Source of the DNA: an uncultured bacterium
GTDB lineage: Bacteria; Cyanobacteriota; Vampirovibrionia; Gastranaerophilales; Gastranaerophilaceae
Direction of reading: 5' to 3'
DNA: 34,878 nucleotides
Assembly: GCA_903885635.1 (NCBI GenBank)
Contig: CAISJE010000203.1
Span: 1-34,878 of the forward strand
Shown here piece by piece: positions 6,040 to 14,837 of the stretch. The position numbers and the translations under genes are program-made. Position 1 is the first letter of the stretch; each line of letters begins with the position of its first letter. The notes under the pieces were generated by a model, which was not told the DNA's origin, did not search any database, and saw only the letters and a list, made by a program, of their open reading frames with translations.

Positions 6040-7362
6040 CTATATTATTTCTTTATACGCCTCGGGATTGTTTAGCAAGTCATAATTAATTTCATTTTCA
6101 TTATCGGCGATAGCGGCTGCCACAACAGCATCTGACGTGACGTTAAGCGTGGTTCTAAACATATCCGTAAGTCTTTCCACTGTGAATAGGAACGCAAATC
6201 CTGCTACCAACTGTTCAGGGCTTAGGCCTAAACCGTTTAAAATAAGCGCGATTGTTATAAGACCGGTTCCAGGTATCCCTGCGCATGTGCTTGATGCAAT
6301 CATTGCCAAAAAGCATATTTGTACGATTAAAAATGGAGTTAAATGGACGCTGTAAGCTTGTGCAAGGAAAATTACAGCAACCGTTTGCACAAGTGCTGTT
6401 CCGTCCATATTCAAAGTCGCACCCAAAGGTAATACAAAACTCGCAACCTTATGAGAAATCCCTCTTTTTTCGCAACATGCAATTGTCAAAGGTAAAGTAG
6501 CCGAAGAGCTTGCAGTCCCAAAAGCAACCATCATCGCCTCTGCAATCGCAGCATAAAGCATTAAAACAGGAACTTTTGAAAAAACTTTCAAGAATGCAGG
6601 ATAAATAACAAAGAATTGAATTCCCATTCCTAATGCAAGAACAAGTAAATATTTTGAAATACTTTGGAATATATCTACCCCGAAACTTGAAACCGCAGTA
6701 GCAGTAAGGGCAAAGACCCCTGGGGCAGCAAAATACATTATCCAGTCCGTAACTTTCATTGTCGCAGCAAAAATTGATTCAAAAAATGACACGACAGGGC
6801 GGTTAATCTTACCTACTTTGGCAAGTGCCACCGCAAAAACCAATGCAAAAACTATAATAGAAATCATATCACCCTTAGCAAGTGATTCTAAAGGGTTTTT
6901 GGGTATAAAATTCAAAATGATATTAAGTATATTCCCTTTTTGTTGATTAATGGTAGAAGCCACCTGATGTTGGATAGATGTAGCAGCATCTATATTTATA
7001 TATTGTGCAGCACCAAGCCCGGGTTTTACAGTCAGTGCCAGAACAGCACCCAAGGAAACAGCAATGGTGGTTATGATTCCATAATAAAGAATCATTTTAG
7101 CACCGTATTTGCTCAACTGTTTGTTATCGCCAATGCTTGTAATCCCGATTATAATAGCAGAAATAATCAACGGAATTACCACCATCTGAATAAGTCTTAT
7201 AAACACTTGTCCAATAAAAGTTAAAATTGTAGTAACAAAAATACTGTTATGACCATGGAGAAAAATCCCGACAATAATTCCGGCGATAATCCCGAAAAAT
7301 ATATGCCAATTCCGTTTTAATCCCAACCCAAGTGCAATAAGTATCTGCATATGTAATTTCAT
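6040..7362 (-). CDS. Dicarboxylate/amino acid:cation symporter (DAACS, GltP/DctA-like)
   Basis: The 440-aa inner-membrane transporter has about eight membrane helices. It shows the family's Ser-rich hairpin (GTASSSATLPLTI), followed by LPLGATLNMDGTAL, the conserved NMDGT unwound helix that binds substrate and Na+/H+. The segment RLIQMVVIPLIISAI is also typical. Substrates in the family are glutamate, aspartate or C4-dicarboxylates, and the exact one cannot be read from the sequence. The ATG at 7362 has a strong GAGGAG SD. queF follows after 7 bp. Confidence 0.95.
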   Translation of the reverse strand: MKLHMQILIALGLGLKRNWHIFFGIIAGIIVGIFLHGHNSIFVTTILTFIGQVFIRLIQMVVIPLIISAIIIGITSIGDNKQLSKYGAKMILYYGIITTIAVSLGAVLALTVKPGLGAAQYINIDAATSIQHQVASTINQQKGNILNIILNFIPKNPLESLAKGDMISIIVFALVFAVALAKVGKINRPVVSFFESIFAATMKVTDWIMYFAAPGVFALTATAVSSFGVDIFQSISKYLLVLALGMGIQFFVIYPAFLKVFSKVPVLMLYAAIAEAMMVAFGTASSSATLPLTIACCEKRGISHKVASFVLPLGATLNMDGTALVQTVAVIFLAQAYSVHLTPFLIVQICFLAMIASSTCAGIPGTGLITIALILNGLGLSPEQLVAGFAFLFTVERLTDMFRTTLNVTSDAVVAAAIADNENEINYDLLNNPEAYKEII

Positions 7363-7480
7363 ATAAAATTCTCCTCGTATTTTGATTATTAAAGTCTCAT
7401 TTTATTCTACTACTATCAAATTAAAAATACAAATTTATTTACAAATTGTATTAAATAGAGGAATGGAATGGTGAAGGTCG

Positions 7481-7528
7481 GTCGGACTAGAAAGCTAGAC
7501 CTACTTTAACGTTCTTAGGCTTGTTGTC
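7481..7528. repeat. Palindromic intergenic repeat, copy A
   Basis: It begins GTCGG, forms a hairpin with arms CTAG/CTAG extended by GG/CC, then reads CCTACTT followed by a conserved tail ending GGCTTGTTGTC. The same head, tail and hairpin position occur at 26310-26360, where the stem sequence is entirely different but still pairs. Confidence 0.65.
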
Positions 7529-7556
7529 TAAAAACTTTTCGCCCGTTCACCCAAAA

Positions 7557-7581
7557 CACCTCTCACTTCTCACCACTCACC
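7557..7581. repeat. Degenerate 6-7-bp tandem tract (TCTCACT-type)
   Basis: Tandem degenerate units of the form CTCTCAC / TTCTCAC / CACTCAC lie just upstream of the glycosyltransferase gene. They resemble the tracts at 26361-26415 and, inverted, at 28777-28811. Confidence 0.5.
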
Positions 7582-7602
7582 TTTTTGTAGTAAAATAATC
7601 TT

Positions 7603-8430
7603 ATGAAAATATCAATAATCACAGCAAGTTACAATTATGCCCAATTCATTGAAGAAGCAATTAATTCTGTAATCTCTCAATCATACCAAAATTGGGAACT
7701 GATTATTGTTGATGACGGCAGTTGTGATAATTCGCTTGACATAATTAAATCATATTGTAAAAAAGATAGCAGAATTAAACTTTTTCAACACAAAAGCGGG
7801 CAAAACAAAGGGCTAAAACAAACGCTTTTGCTCGGAATTAAACACGCAAAAGGCGAATGGATTGCGTTTCTTGAAAGTGATGACTATTTTGAACCCGATA
7901 ACCTTCTAAAAAAAATTGAAGTAATAAACAAATATCCAGAAGTTAAACTTATTTTCAACAAAGTTAAATTTATTTCAGAAAAAAAATGCAGGCAACAAAA
8001 AAGATATGAAAGTATCCAAAAAAAATTATCCACAATGAACTTCCCACGAAATATGTTCTACGATTTTTATATCAATAATATGATTTTAACCTTTTCGTGT
8101 GTTATGGTTAAGACAGATACAATTAAAAATGAGAATTTTGATACCCCAACGGATTCGATGCTTGACTGGTGGCTTTGGATTCATCTTGCGTTCAAAAACA
8201 ATTTTTATTATATTGATGAAGAATTAACCTTCTGGCGTTTGCACGATACAAGTTATATCAAAACAGGCAAAAAGCCGATTTTTTATCCGACTCAGGTTCA
8301 AGCGTATAAAAACATTTACAAAACTAACGGCAAATCGCTCAATCTTTTATTATTTATGATTGTTTCAAATATAAAATTATTCTTTGTCCGTGGTTACAGA
8401 TTTCTGCACAAAGAGGTGAGAGTAATTTAG
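7603..8430 (+). CDS. Family 2 glycosyltransferase
   Basis: The 275-aa GT-A-fold enzyme has a nucleotide-sugar binding N-terminus (SIITASYNYAQFIEEAINSV), VDDGS with Asp37/Asp38, and the metal-binding ESDD at residues 91-94. The C-terminal part contains WWLWIHL and FWRLHD motifs common in wall or exopolysaccharide GT2 proteins. It probably transfers a sugar to a surface glycan; the acceptor is unknown. There is no clear SD. A TAAAAT (7591-7596) ends 6 bp before the ATG, so the message may be leaderless. It stands alone on the plus strand, between a symporter operon and an unknown gene. Confidence 0.9.
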   Translation: MKISIITASYNYAQFIEEAINSVISQSYQNWELIIVDDGSCDNSLDIIKSYCKKDSRIKLFQHKSGQNKGLKQTLLLGIKHAKGEWIAFLESDDYFEPDNLLKKIEVINKYPEVKLIFNKVKFISEKKCRQQKRYESIQKKLSTMNFPRNMFYDFYINNMILTFSCVMVKTDTIKNENFDTPTDSMLDWWLWIHLAFKNNFYYIDEELTFWRLHDTSYIKTGKKPIFYPTQVQAYKNIYKTNGKSLNLLLFMIVSNIKLFFVRGYRFLHKEVRVI

Positions 8431-8443
8431 TATAAACGCCTAT

Positions 8444-8770
8444 TTAATTTTTGGCGGTTAGGTTTAATCTATTTATAAAAAAATCTCCAATTAAACCACA
8501 TAACTGATTACTTAAATTTATTGGATACCCCAAACTCACCTCTGCTGAACTAGGTATTTTTATTAACCGGTCAGCTACCGACTTTGCATCAAGAAGCAAT
8601 TGTGCCTCCTCGCCAGTTGCAACATAATAATCTCCCCTTTTAACCACTGCAATAGGTTGTTTTCCCCCCGCTAATATTTTTTCCGCCGTAATTGTTACAA
8701 TATCAGTACTATTACCTATATAGCGTTCAAAGCCAGTAAACTGTATCCTAGAAGAATTTGACACTTTCAT
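8444..8770 (-). CDS. Lineage-type hypothetical protein with IQFTG N-terminal motif
   Basis: The 108-aa protein begins with a short polar stretch and IQFTGF (residues 9-14), like other unknowns in this window. The middle (VKRGDYYVATGEEAQLLLDAKSVADRL) looks like a small mixed alpha/beta domain. It has no membrane segment or catalytic motif. It is convergent with the glycosyltransferase gene (13 bp between stops). I do not recognise the family. Confidence 0.7.
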   Translation of the reverse strand: MKVSNSSRIQFTGFERYIGNSTDIVTITAEKILAGGKQPIAVVKRGDYYVATGEEAQLLLDAKSVADRLIKIPSSAEVSLGYPINLSNQLCGLIGDFFINRLNLTAKN

Positions 8771-8887
8771 AATCTTTTAACCTTTTCACTTTATTACACT
8801 AATTTTAAAAATCGTGAAGAAAAAAGTTGCTACTAAAAATTTCATTATTTACAAAACGCAATATTTATTTTGCCCTTGGATTAATCC

Positions 8888-10150
8888 TTAGAAATATTCT
8901 TTAAAAATCTTCATGCTGCAATACTGACCGCACATTGTACATGGCTTACCGTTGTCAATTTTGTCAAATACACATTTATCGATTGCATATTTTCTTTGCC
9001 CTTCCCAGTCCAAATCTTTTCTGGCAATCGACATTTTCAAATTCTGCTCAATCGCTTTTTTATTCCCTCTAGCCAAATCAGCTGCATGTGCTGCGATTTT
9101 ACTTGCAATAATCCCTTCTCTAACCTGTTTAACATCAGGTAATCCAAGATGCTCCGCAGGTGTAACATAACACAAGAAATCTGCCCCATGGTAAGCCGCC
9201 AAAGTCCCGCCTATTGCGGAGGTTATATGATCGTAACCCGGTGCAATATCCGTTACCAAAGGTCCTAAAACGTACAAAGGCGCATAATCGGTCAAAACTT
9301 TTATTGTTTCAATCATTGAAGGAATTTTATTCAAAGGAACATGCCCCGGTCCTTCAACCATTGTTTGAACCCCAACCGCACGAGCTCGTTTTACCAATTC
9401 ACCCAAAATCATTGTTTCTGCGACCTGTGCCCTGTCGCCCGCATCCGCGGTACAACCGGGTCTTAACCCGTCACCCAAAGACAATGTGCAATCATATTCT
9501 CTAGCCAAATCTAATAACTCATCATAATATTCATACAAAGGATTTTCCATGCCTGTTGCCTTAATCCAACAAGCGAGCATTGAACCGCCTCTGGAGACAA
9601 TATTTGTAACTCTGCCTTGCTTGGTGAGTTGGTCGACTACAAACTTTGTCACGCCACAGTGAACTGTTATAAAATCAATCCCGTCTTTACATTGTTTTTC
9701 GATATCCGAAAATAACTTGTCTTTAGAAAGTGTTGCCAAATCTTTATTTGTATCGATTGCCTCTTTTGCAGCCTGATACATAGGAACAGTCCCTATCGGG
9801 AGGTTTGTTGCAGCTATAATTTGTTTTCTTGTCTCATCAATTTTATCTCCGGTTGATAAGTCCATCAAAACATCCGCCCCCGTCGCTTCGATAACTTTTA
9901 CCTTGTCTAATTCTTCTTCGATAGTTGATTTTTCCAAGGAAGTTCCGATATTTGCGTTAATTTTAACGGTTGTACCCTCGCCGACTGCGGTAGGCACAAC
10001 GTTTTCTCTTCTATTATTTTTCAAAATAACAACCCTGCCTGATGCCACTTTTTCTATAATCTCTTGTTGCGAAAGCCCTTCTTTTTCTGCTACCGCAAAC
10101 ATTTCAGGGGTTATTCTGCCATTTTTTGCTTCTATCATTTGTGTTGTCAT
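8888..10150 (-). CDS. thiC: Phosphomethylpyrimidine synthase ThiC
   Basis: This radical-SAM enzyme converts aminoimidazole ribotide to HMP phosphate in thiamine biosynthesis. The 420-aa length fits the short class found in anaerobes and archaea. Typical blocks are IDFITVHCGV, VSRGGSMLACWI, LSLGDGLRPGCTADAGDRAQ, MVEGPGHVPLNKI and LGPLVTDIAPGYDHITSAIG. The C-terminal cluster motif is CTMCGQYC, spaced C-x2-C-x3-C, one residue tighter than the C-x2-C-x4-C of the long form. The start at 10150 has a GAGG-like SD. I see no TPP-riboswitch elements in the 5' region, and no other thiamine genes are nearby. Confidence 0.97.
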   Translation of the reverse strand: MTTQMIEAKNGRITPEMFAVAEKEGLSQQEIIEKVASGRVVILKNNRRENVVPTAVGEGTTVKINANIGTSLEKSTIEEELDKVKVIEATGADVLMDLSTGDKIDETRKQIIAATNLPIGTVPMYQAAKEAIDTNKDLATLSKDKLFSDIEKQCKDGIDFITVHCGVTKFVVDQLTKQGRVTNIVSRGGSMLACWIKATGMENPLYEYYDELLDLAREYDCTLSLGDGLRPGCTADAGDRAQVAETMILGELVKRARAVGVQTMVEGPGHVPLNKIPSMIETIKVLTDYAPLYVLGPLVTDIAPGYDHITSAIGGTLAAYHGADFLCYVTPAEHLGLPDVKQVREGIIASKIAAHAADLARGNKKAIEQNLKMSIARKDLDWEGQRKYAIDKCVFDKIDNGKPCTMCGQYCSMKIFKEYF

Positions 10151-10361
10151 TGTTTAATCTCCTCAAATTTATATATTCTATATGATAACAAAAAAACATT
10201 ACGCAAAATATTAAATTTTTGTAACGAAAAAACGGTTTTTTATAAAGTTATTTGTCAAGATTGCCGACAATAATGAGAAGTAAAAGGGAAAAATGGGGAA
10301 ATAAGCAAGAGTCGCAAAACTTTTCACCTATTTACCTTATAACCCAAAAAGGATGTGTGTA

Positions 10362-10502
10362 ATGTTAAACAATTTAGATGATGAAAAAATAGTCCTTGAA
10401 ATAAGAGAATTAGTTGCAGGAATTGATTCTATAAAAAATGATGTGAACATTTACTGTGATTTAATGAAACAGATTTTTCTCTCTGGTTCAAATAAAAATT
10501 AG
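10362..10502 (+). CDS. 46-aa hypothetical protein (short ORF)
   Basis: It starts MLNNLDDEKIVLEIRE and has a helical body with one Cys (NIYCDLMKQIF). Support for coding comes from AAAGGATG about 10 nt before the ATG at 10362 and a rho-independent terminator 24 bp after the stop. There is no similar gene in the window and no recognised function. It could be a small regulator or a toxin-like peptide, but the composition is not strongly hydrophobic. Confidence 0.5.
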   Translation: MLNNLDDEKIVLEIRELVAGIDSIKNDVNIYCDLMKQIFLSGSNKN

Positions 10503-10525
10503 AATAATAAACACAATTTAGCATG

Positions 10526-10563
10526 AAGTGGTTTCGATTTAATCAGTAATCGACCACTTTTTC
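10526..10563 (+). terminator. Rho-independent terminator after the 46-aa ORF
   Basis: Arms AAGTGGT...CGATT and AATCG-ACCACTT (10526-10559) pair, with two extra T in the left arm. A T-run follows on the plus strand. Confidence 0.7.
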
Positions 10564-10663
10564 GTTATAAAACTTAATGATGCACAAATTCTAAAAAGTG
10601 CCTCAATCACTATGCTACAAAGGGATTGAAATAAATATATACTTAATAAATATTTGAATATAT

Positions 10664-10730
10664 ACCCAGTTGGGTAATTTGATTTAGTCTATGTTTGACG
10701 CCTGATTGGGTAATATACAACACACCCAAT
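10664..10730 (+). promoter_or_regulatory. Inverted ACCCA/TGGGT operator-like sites upstream of the response regulator
   Basis: A compact dyad ACCCA-GT-TGGGT (10664-10675) is followed by a spaced dyad ATTGGGT (10705-10711) and ACCCAAT (10724-10730). These four half-sites lie 80-145 bp before the start codon of a NarL-type regulator, whose family binds inverted heptamers. Autoregulation is an inference. The 306-bp gap from 10503 also holds the terminator above and AT-rich DNA; no gene is seen. Confidence 0.5.
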
Positions 10731-10808
10731 ATATTATTAAATCAAAATATGGGACTTATAAATTGATTTATGAAAGAACCAGAACATACAAACTGTCAGG
10801 AGAAGAAC

Positions 10809-11537
10809 ATGAGCGAAATTAAAACTATCCTATCAAAAAATAAACAAAAAAGTACCTATGGTGATGATGCAGAAACTGTACCATTAAAGGTTTTAATCAT
10901 TGAAGATTTTAAGTTAACAAGGGTTGGTTTGAGATGCGCATTGAATTCTAACAAAGATATAACGGTTATTGCCGAATGCGATAATGCTCTTACGGGGTTA
11001 GAGATGGTAACAAAATATAGGCCGGACGTCGTTTTAATGGATTTGGGGCTACCTGATATGAACGGCATAGAAGCCTCGATTAAAGTAAAAGAAATAATGC
11101 CGGAGACAAAAATTATTGCACTTACATCGCATGACAGAGAGGAAGAAGTTATTGCTGCTCTAGCCTCGGGAGCAAATGGCTATTGTCTTAAAGATATTGA
11201 TCCTGTAAAACTGGCGGATGTAGTCAGAGATGTTGCAAACGGGGTTTGCTGGATCGATCCGCAAGTGGCACAGATAGCCCTTAATGCTTTCCCTAAGCCT
11301 GAAAACACAAATTTACTTCCATCTAAATCAGGCGCAATAGGTAGAGTGCCATTAACTGAAAGAGAATGCGAAGTCTTGAAGCATTTGGTTATGGGGAAAA
11401 GCAATACCGAAATCGCCAAAGAATTAATAGTAAGCGTTCACACCGCAAAGGCACATGTTTGTTCAATTTTGCAAAAAATGTGCGTAAACGACAGGGTTCA
11501 GGCAGCGGTTAAGGCTGTACGCGAGGGATTGGTTTAA
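10809..11537 (+). CDS. NarL/FixJ-type response regulator
   Basis: The 242-aa protein has an N-terminal receiver (VLIIEDFKLTRVGL acidic pocket; phospho-acceptor Asp in VVLMDLGLPDMNG; switch Thr in IALTSHD; conserved Lys in GYCLKDID). A C-terminal LuxR-type HTH follows (PLTERECEVLKHLVMGKSNTEIAKEL, VSVHTAKAHVCSILQKM). It needs a sensor kinase, which is not adjacent. The start at 10809 is chosen over an upstream ATG at 10770 because AGGAG sits 6-8 nt before it. A hairpin terminator follows. Inverted ACCCAAT-type sites upstream may be its operator. Confidence 0.94.
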   Translation: MSEIKTILSKNKQKSTYGDDAETVPLKVLIIEDFKLTRVGLRCALNSNKDITVIAECDNALTGLEMVTKYRPDVVLMDLGLPDMNGIEASIKVKEIMPETKIIALTSHDREEEVIAALASGANGYCLKDIDPVKLADVVRDVANGVCWIDPQVAQIALNAFPKPENTNLLPSKSGAIGRVPLTERECEVLKHLVMGKSNTEIAKELIVSVHTAKAHVCSILQKMCVNDRVQAAVKAVREGLV

Positions 11538-11563
11538 ACAGAGAAAAGACTTAGAAAAAATCT

Positions 11564-11582
11564 ACACTTGTGCAGTGTTTTT
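11564..11582 (+). terminator. Rho-independent terminator after the response regulator
   Basis: Arms ACACT and AGTGT around TGTGC are followed by TTTT. The 5-bp stem is short, but the position, 27 bp after the stop codon, fits. Confidence 0.5.
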
Positions 11583-11583
11583 G

Positions 11584-11718
11584 CGTCATTGCTGTAGAGG
11601 TCAAGTGCCGAATGCGACAAAAAGCGTCCACCGAAGCAATCTCCTTGCAATAATACAAGGAGATTGCTTCGCTCCCTCAATGGTTTTCTGACTAAAAAAT
11701 CTTCGCCTCGCAATGACG
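11584..11718. repeat. Nested palindromic intergenic element (GTCATTGC type)
   Basis: Outer 9-bp inverted arms CGTCATTGC (11584-11592) and GCAATGACG (11710-11718) enclose a perfect 15-bp hairpin, GAAGCAATCTCCTTG (11633-11647) with its complement at 11656-11670. The words GTCATTGC and GAAGCAATCTC are shared with widespread intergenic palindromes in many bacterial genomes. It sits between convergent genes and may also stop transcription from both sides. Confidence 0.75.
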
Positions 11719-11773
11719 TAAATTGGGTTATACCTGAGTTGTTACTTGCTTTGCAACTCGATATTAGCGTCGT

Positions 11774-13738
11774 TTACTGTTCCCCATGTTCATCTTCGTC
11801 GTAATAATCATCCCATTTGTCAGGGCTTTTATAAGTAAATTTGACATATTTATCTATCCGCTGAACGTATTTTTTTGTAAGCTCATACAATGCTATCGGC
11901 GTCTTGAATATTGATCCACAAAAAAATTGACCATTTTTCTTAGCACAATCAAACAGCTTTACTTTATTATTTACCCCCTCTATGTCAACACTAAATTCTT
12001 GATTTAAAGAGTCTCCCAGCTCTTCAGAAGCTTGAATATTCAAACCGGAGCGAGAAATATTACTGACATGAGTTTCATATTTATGATAATTGTTATCTTG
12101 CAGTATCAATCTATCGTCAATCTTAATTCTTTGATAAAAACGTTTTTCTGGTTTTTCAGTTACAACTTTCAGCCCATAGTATAATACAACAATATTTATG
12201 GTATTCCAAAACAGATTTGCAACAATTGCAAGCACGCTATACACGTCTGAATAAAAAATGTCATAAAAGCCTTGTAGTTCAGCAGAAATAAGAATTGCCA
12301 ACATGATAATCAAAGGCATTTTATATTTGTAATTTGTTCTGGTCATTGTAAATCCTTTGACGGTTACATTAAATTTTATTCTTGACAACTTCCCAGGCAA
12401 AAAAAGTGCCTGCAAGATACTTCCTATAGTAAATATGGAGGTTACAAGGTCATAAACATCTGCAAAAACTATATTACTGATTTTTATTTTTGCCGCATAT
12501 ATAAAAGCAAATTTCAGGGTAAAATAACAAATTTGAAATGCAAAAATCTGGTAAAAAAGAACTAATACCGGAGATATATCAAAAAACAGGAATAATACGG
12601 GAGCCACAAGAAAAATAACTCTTGAAATGGGCGTAAAAAAATACAAAACGCCGGACAGATAGAAGAATGCCTGAATCGGAGTAAGCTTAAGGTAATATTT
12701 CCAATTTTTAGGGTTTGTAACAATTTGAACATTCCCTTTTGCCCATCTGCAACGCTGTTTTATGTATTCTTCAAAACTTGCTGCAGCAAGTCCGATTGCG
12801 ATAGGGCGGTTATAATATACAACCTTATAGCCATAACTATGAAACTCCAAACCGAGTTTGGAATCTTCAGCTATGGTATCTTCAGGGAAATTTCCCACTT
12901 CTTCGAGATATTTTCTTTTTATTAAAATATTTGTTCCGCCGCAAAAAACAGAATCGAATTCGCTCAAACTCGGTTCTATTATCCGATAAAACATATCTTG
13001 CTCATTGGCTAAAAATTCGCTTAAATTCAAATTTTTCTGAAATGCATCGGGATTACAAAAATGTTGCGGGGTCTGGACAAGTGCCACTTTTTCATCCACA
13101 AAATTATAAACCGTTTCTCGCAAAAAAGTTGACGCCGGAGCATGGTCGGCATCAAATATTACAACAATTTCAGAATCTGTTTGAGAAAGTGCATTGTTAA
13201 TATTTCCCGATTTAAAACCTTTATTTGTATCTCTGGTAATATAATTACAGCCGAATAAGGAGGTTAATTCTTTAATATCTTCCCTTTTCCCGTCGTCAAG
13301 CACATAAACTTTATAGTTTGGGTAATCAATATTCTTACACGCAGAAATTGTTATAGAAAGCATATCCGCACTCTCATTCAAAGTACAAATAAAAATATCC
13401 ACGCTCGGACAGTAATTCTTAAACGTTACAAGCTCATCGTTATGAAAGACATCTTTGTAATAGTCCTGTTGAAGCGTATTGTCGGGTTTAATTTTTTTTA
13501 AGTGACTCGCTTTGAGTAAAATTAGTCCGAAATTTGTAAAAACAATCAGCGTAAGAATTTCTGCAATACAAAGAGAATATGACCAAAATGTTGTAAAAGG
13601 GGAAGTCAAAACATTCAAAGTGTACATCCAACGCCACATAACATAGGTTATCCCAAGTAAAAAAACCGTCGAAAAAAAGATAAATATAAATGCTGAAAAA
13701 TATCGTTTATTTTGTGTTGTCACGTTTGTTACATCCAT
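11774..13738 (-). CDS. bcsA: Cellulose synthase catalytic subunit BcsA-like (GT2 + PilZ)
   Basis: This processive inner-membrane beta-glycosyltransferase polymerises UDP-glucose. The 654-aa protein has N-terminal membrane helices (about 12-40, 50-76). The GT-A domain shows DD148/149, DAD at 196-198, TIAED with Asp292 as probable base, and QRCRW at 328-332, the D,D,D,QxxRW signature. More membrane helices follow (about 355-525). A C-terminal PilZ domain has R533-x3-R537 and N560-x-S-x2-G565, the c-di-GMP binding motifs, so c-di-GMP activation is expected. It is shorter than proteobacterial BcsA. It is last in the operon, overlapping bcsZ by 32 bp. The product could be cellulose or a related beta-glucan. 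Confidence 0.92.
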   Translation of the reverse strand: MDVTNVTTQNKRYFSAFIFIFFSTVFLLGITYVMWRWMYTLNVLTSPFTTFWSYSLCIAEILTLIVFTNFGLILLKASHLKKIKPDNTLQQDYYKDVFHNDELVTFKNYCPSVDIFICTLNESADMLSITISACKNIDYPNYKVYVLDDGKREDIKELTSLFGCNYITRDTNKGFKSGNINNALSQTDSEIVVIFDADHAPASTFLRETVYNFVDEKVALVQTPQHFCNPDAFQKNLNLSEFLANEQDMFYRIIEPSLSEFDSVFCGGTNILIKRKYLEEVGNFPEDTIAEDSKLGLEFHSYGYKVVYYNRPIAIGLAAASFEEYIKQRCRWAKGNVQIVTNPKNWKYYLKLTPIQAFFYLSGVLYFFTPISRVIFLVAPVLFLFFDISPVLVLFYQIFAFQICYFTLKFAFIYAAKIKISNIVFADVYDLVTSIFTIGSILQALFLPGKLSRIKFNVTVKGFTMTRTNYKYKMPLIIMLAILISAELQGFYDIFYSDVYSVLAIVANLFWNTINIVVLYYGLKVVTEKPEKRFYQRIKIDDRLILQDNNYHKYETHVSNISRSGLNIQASEELGDSLNQEFSVDIEGVNNKVKLFDCAKKNGQFFCGSIFKTPIALYELTKKYVQRIDKYVKFTYKSPDKWDDYYDEDEHGEQ

Positions 13739-14837
13739 TCAAATTTTTGCTGTAAAAGTAATACGAAAACCAAGCTAAGTTTTTACCATAATAATCATTT
13801 TTACTAGCCCAATACGTCTCATCTTGAAAATGGGGTTCGATTTCGCTTTTATAGATTTCATTCGCGATTTTGTGGTCATAAGTAGCAATTACCGCAATTA
13901 AAACAGACATTGAACCTATCGGCAAATGTTTATCCCTTAAATTTCCGTTAGCCTGATAATTAACATAAAAAGTTTTCGATTTTTCCCATTGCTCCACAAA
14001 AATCTGTGATTTTTTAAGTACGGGTAATGCCCTACTATCATGTGTTTTAATAAAATCAAGATACACCCTTGCAAACACCCTTATCGCGTCATAAGAAAAA
14101 TCGCTACGCTCGGAATTTTCAAGTACAATTTGTTTGTTTTCGATTAAAAACCAATTTGGCGGAAGATGAGTTTTTGTTTTTGCCATAGCTTCGTTTAAAT
14201 AAAAATAAGATGACTCAACCAACAAGTTCCAATCATGGAGTTCATCATATTTTTGAAATAATCTAAAAGCATAAGGAGAAAAATAAGAAGGGTTAATTTC
14301 AATTTTTTCAGCAGAAACCTGCTTAACACCAGGCATTAATACCAGATGATTGTCAATTTGTTTTACTTCATTAGTCCAAATCGAATTAATTATACATACT
14401 GCATCTTCAAAATATTTGTAATTATGCCACTGTTTATGAGCCAAAATCAAAGCAAAAGCAATATCTACATCGGCATCGGAAGCGGAATTATCATCCAAAA
14501 TTTTGTATTCCCCGCCTTTATTTTTTCCCCAAAGCCACGCAAATAATCTATCATGTCGTTGTAAATTATTTTTTGTCCATTGATAAACTAAATCAAAAGT
14601 TGGTCTGTCATCCATAATCAACGCCCGAAGCATCATATATGATTGCCCCTCAGAAGTGGTAATATTATTTTTATCTCTATCCATTATTCTTCCATCTTCT
14701 GACATGAAATTTTGCTTATAAAAGTCATAACTGTCTTTCAGGCAAACTCCGTTTTCTTCATTGCCATCAACTTTGAAAGCGAATAAAAAAAGTAAAATTA
14801 GGATAATAGAAAGAATTAAAAGCTTAGTTTTTAGCAT
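13707..14837 (-). CDS. bcsZ: GH8 endoglucanase, BcsZ-like
   Basis: The 376-aa glycoside hydrolase family 8 protein has an N-terminal hydrophobic signal/anchor (residues 5-22). It carries the acid catalyst Glu63 in TSEGQSYMM and Asp250 in FSYDAIRV, matching Glu55 and Asp243 of E. coli BcsZ; SASDADVDIAFAL (118-130) is the conserved substrate-cleft block. It acts outside the inner membrane to trim or edit beta-1,4-glucan during secretion. It overlaps bcsC by 14 bp and bcsA by 32 bp, so its translation is coupled to both. All key residues are visible. Confidence 0.93.
   Translation of the reverse strand: MLKTKLLILSIILILLFLFAFKVDGNEENGVCLKDSYDFYKQNFMSEDGRIMDRDKNNITTSEGQSYMMLRALIMDDRPTFDLVYQWTKNNLQRHDRLFAWLWGKNKGGEYKILDDNSASDADVDIAFALILAHKQWHNYKYFEDAVCIINSIWTNEVKQIDNHLVLMPGVKQVSAEKIEINPSYFSPYAFRLFQKYDELHDWNLLVESSYFYLNEAMAKTKTHLPPNWFLIENKQIVLENSERSDFSYDAIRVFARVYLDFIKTHDSRALPVLKKSQIFVEQWEKSKTFYVNYQANGNLRDKHLPIGSMSVLIAVIATYDHKIANEIYKSEIEPHFQDETYWASKNDYYGKNLAWFSYYFYSKNLNGCNKRDNTK

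Noticed and set aside
10151-10361. Possible TPP riboswitch upstream of thiC
   Set aside because: Neither conserved TPP-aptamer block could be found on the minus strand; the region is AT-rich with no suitable stems.
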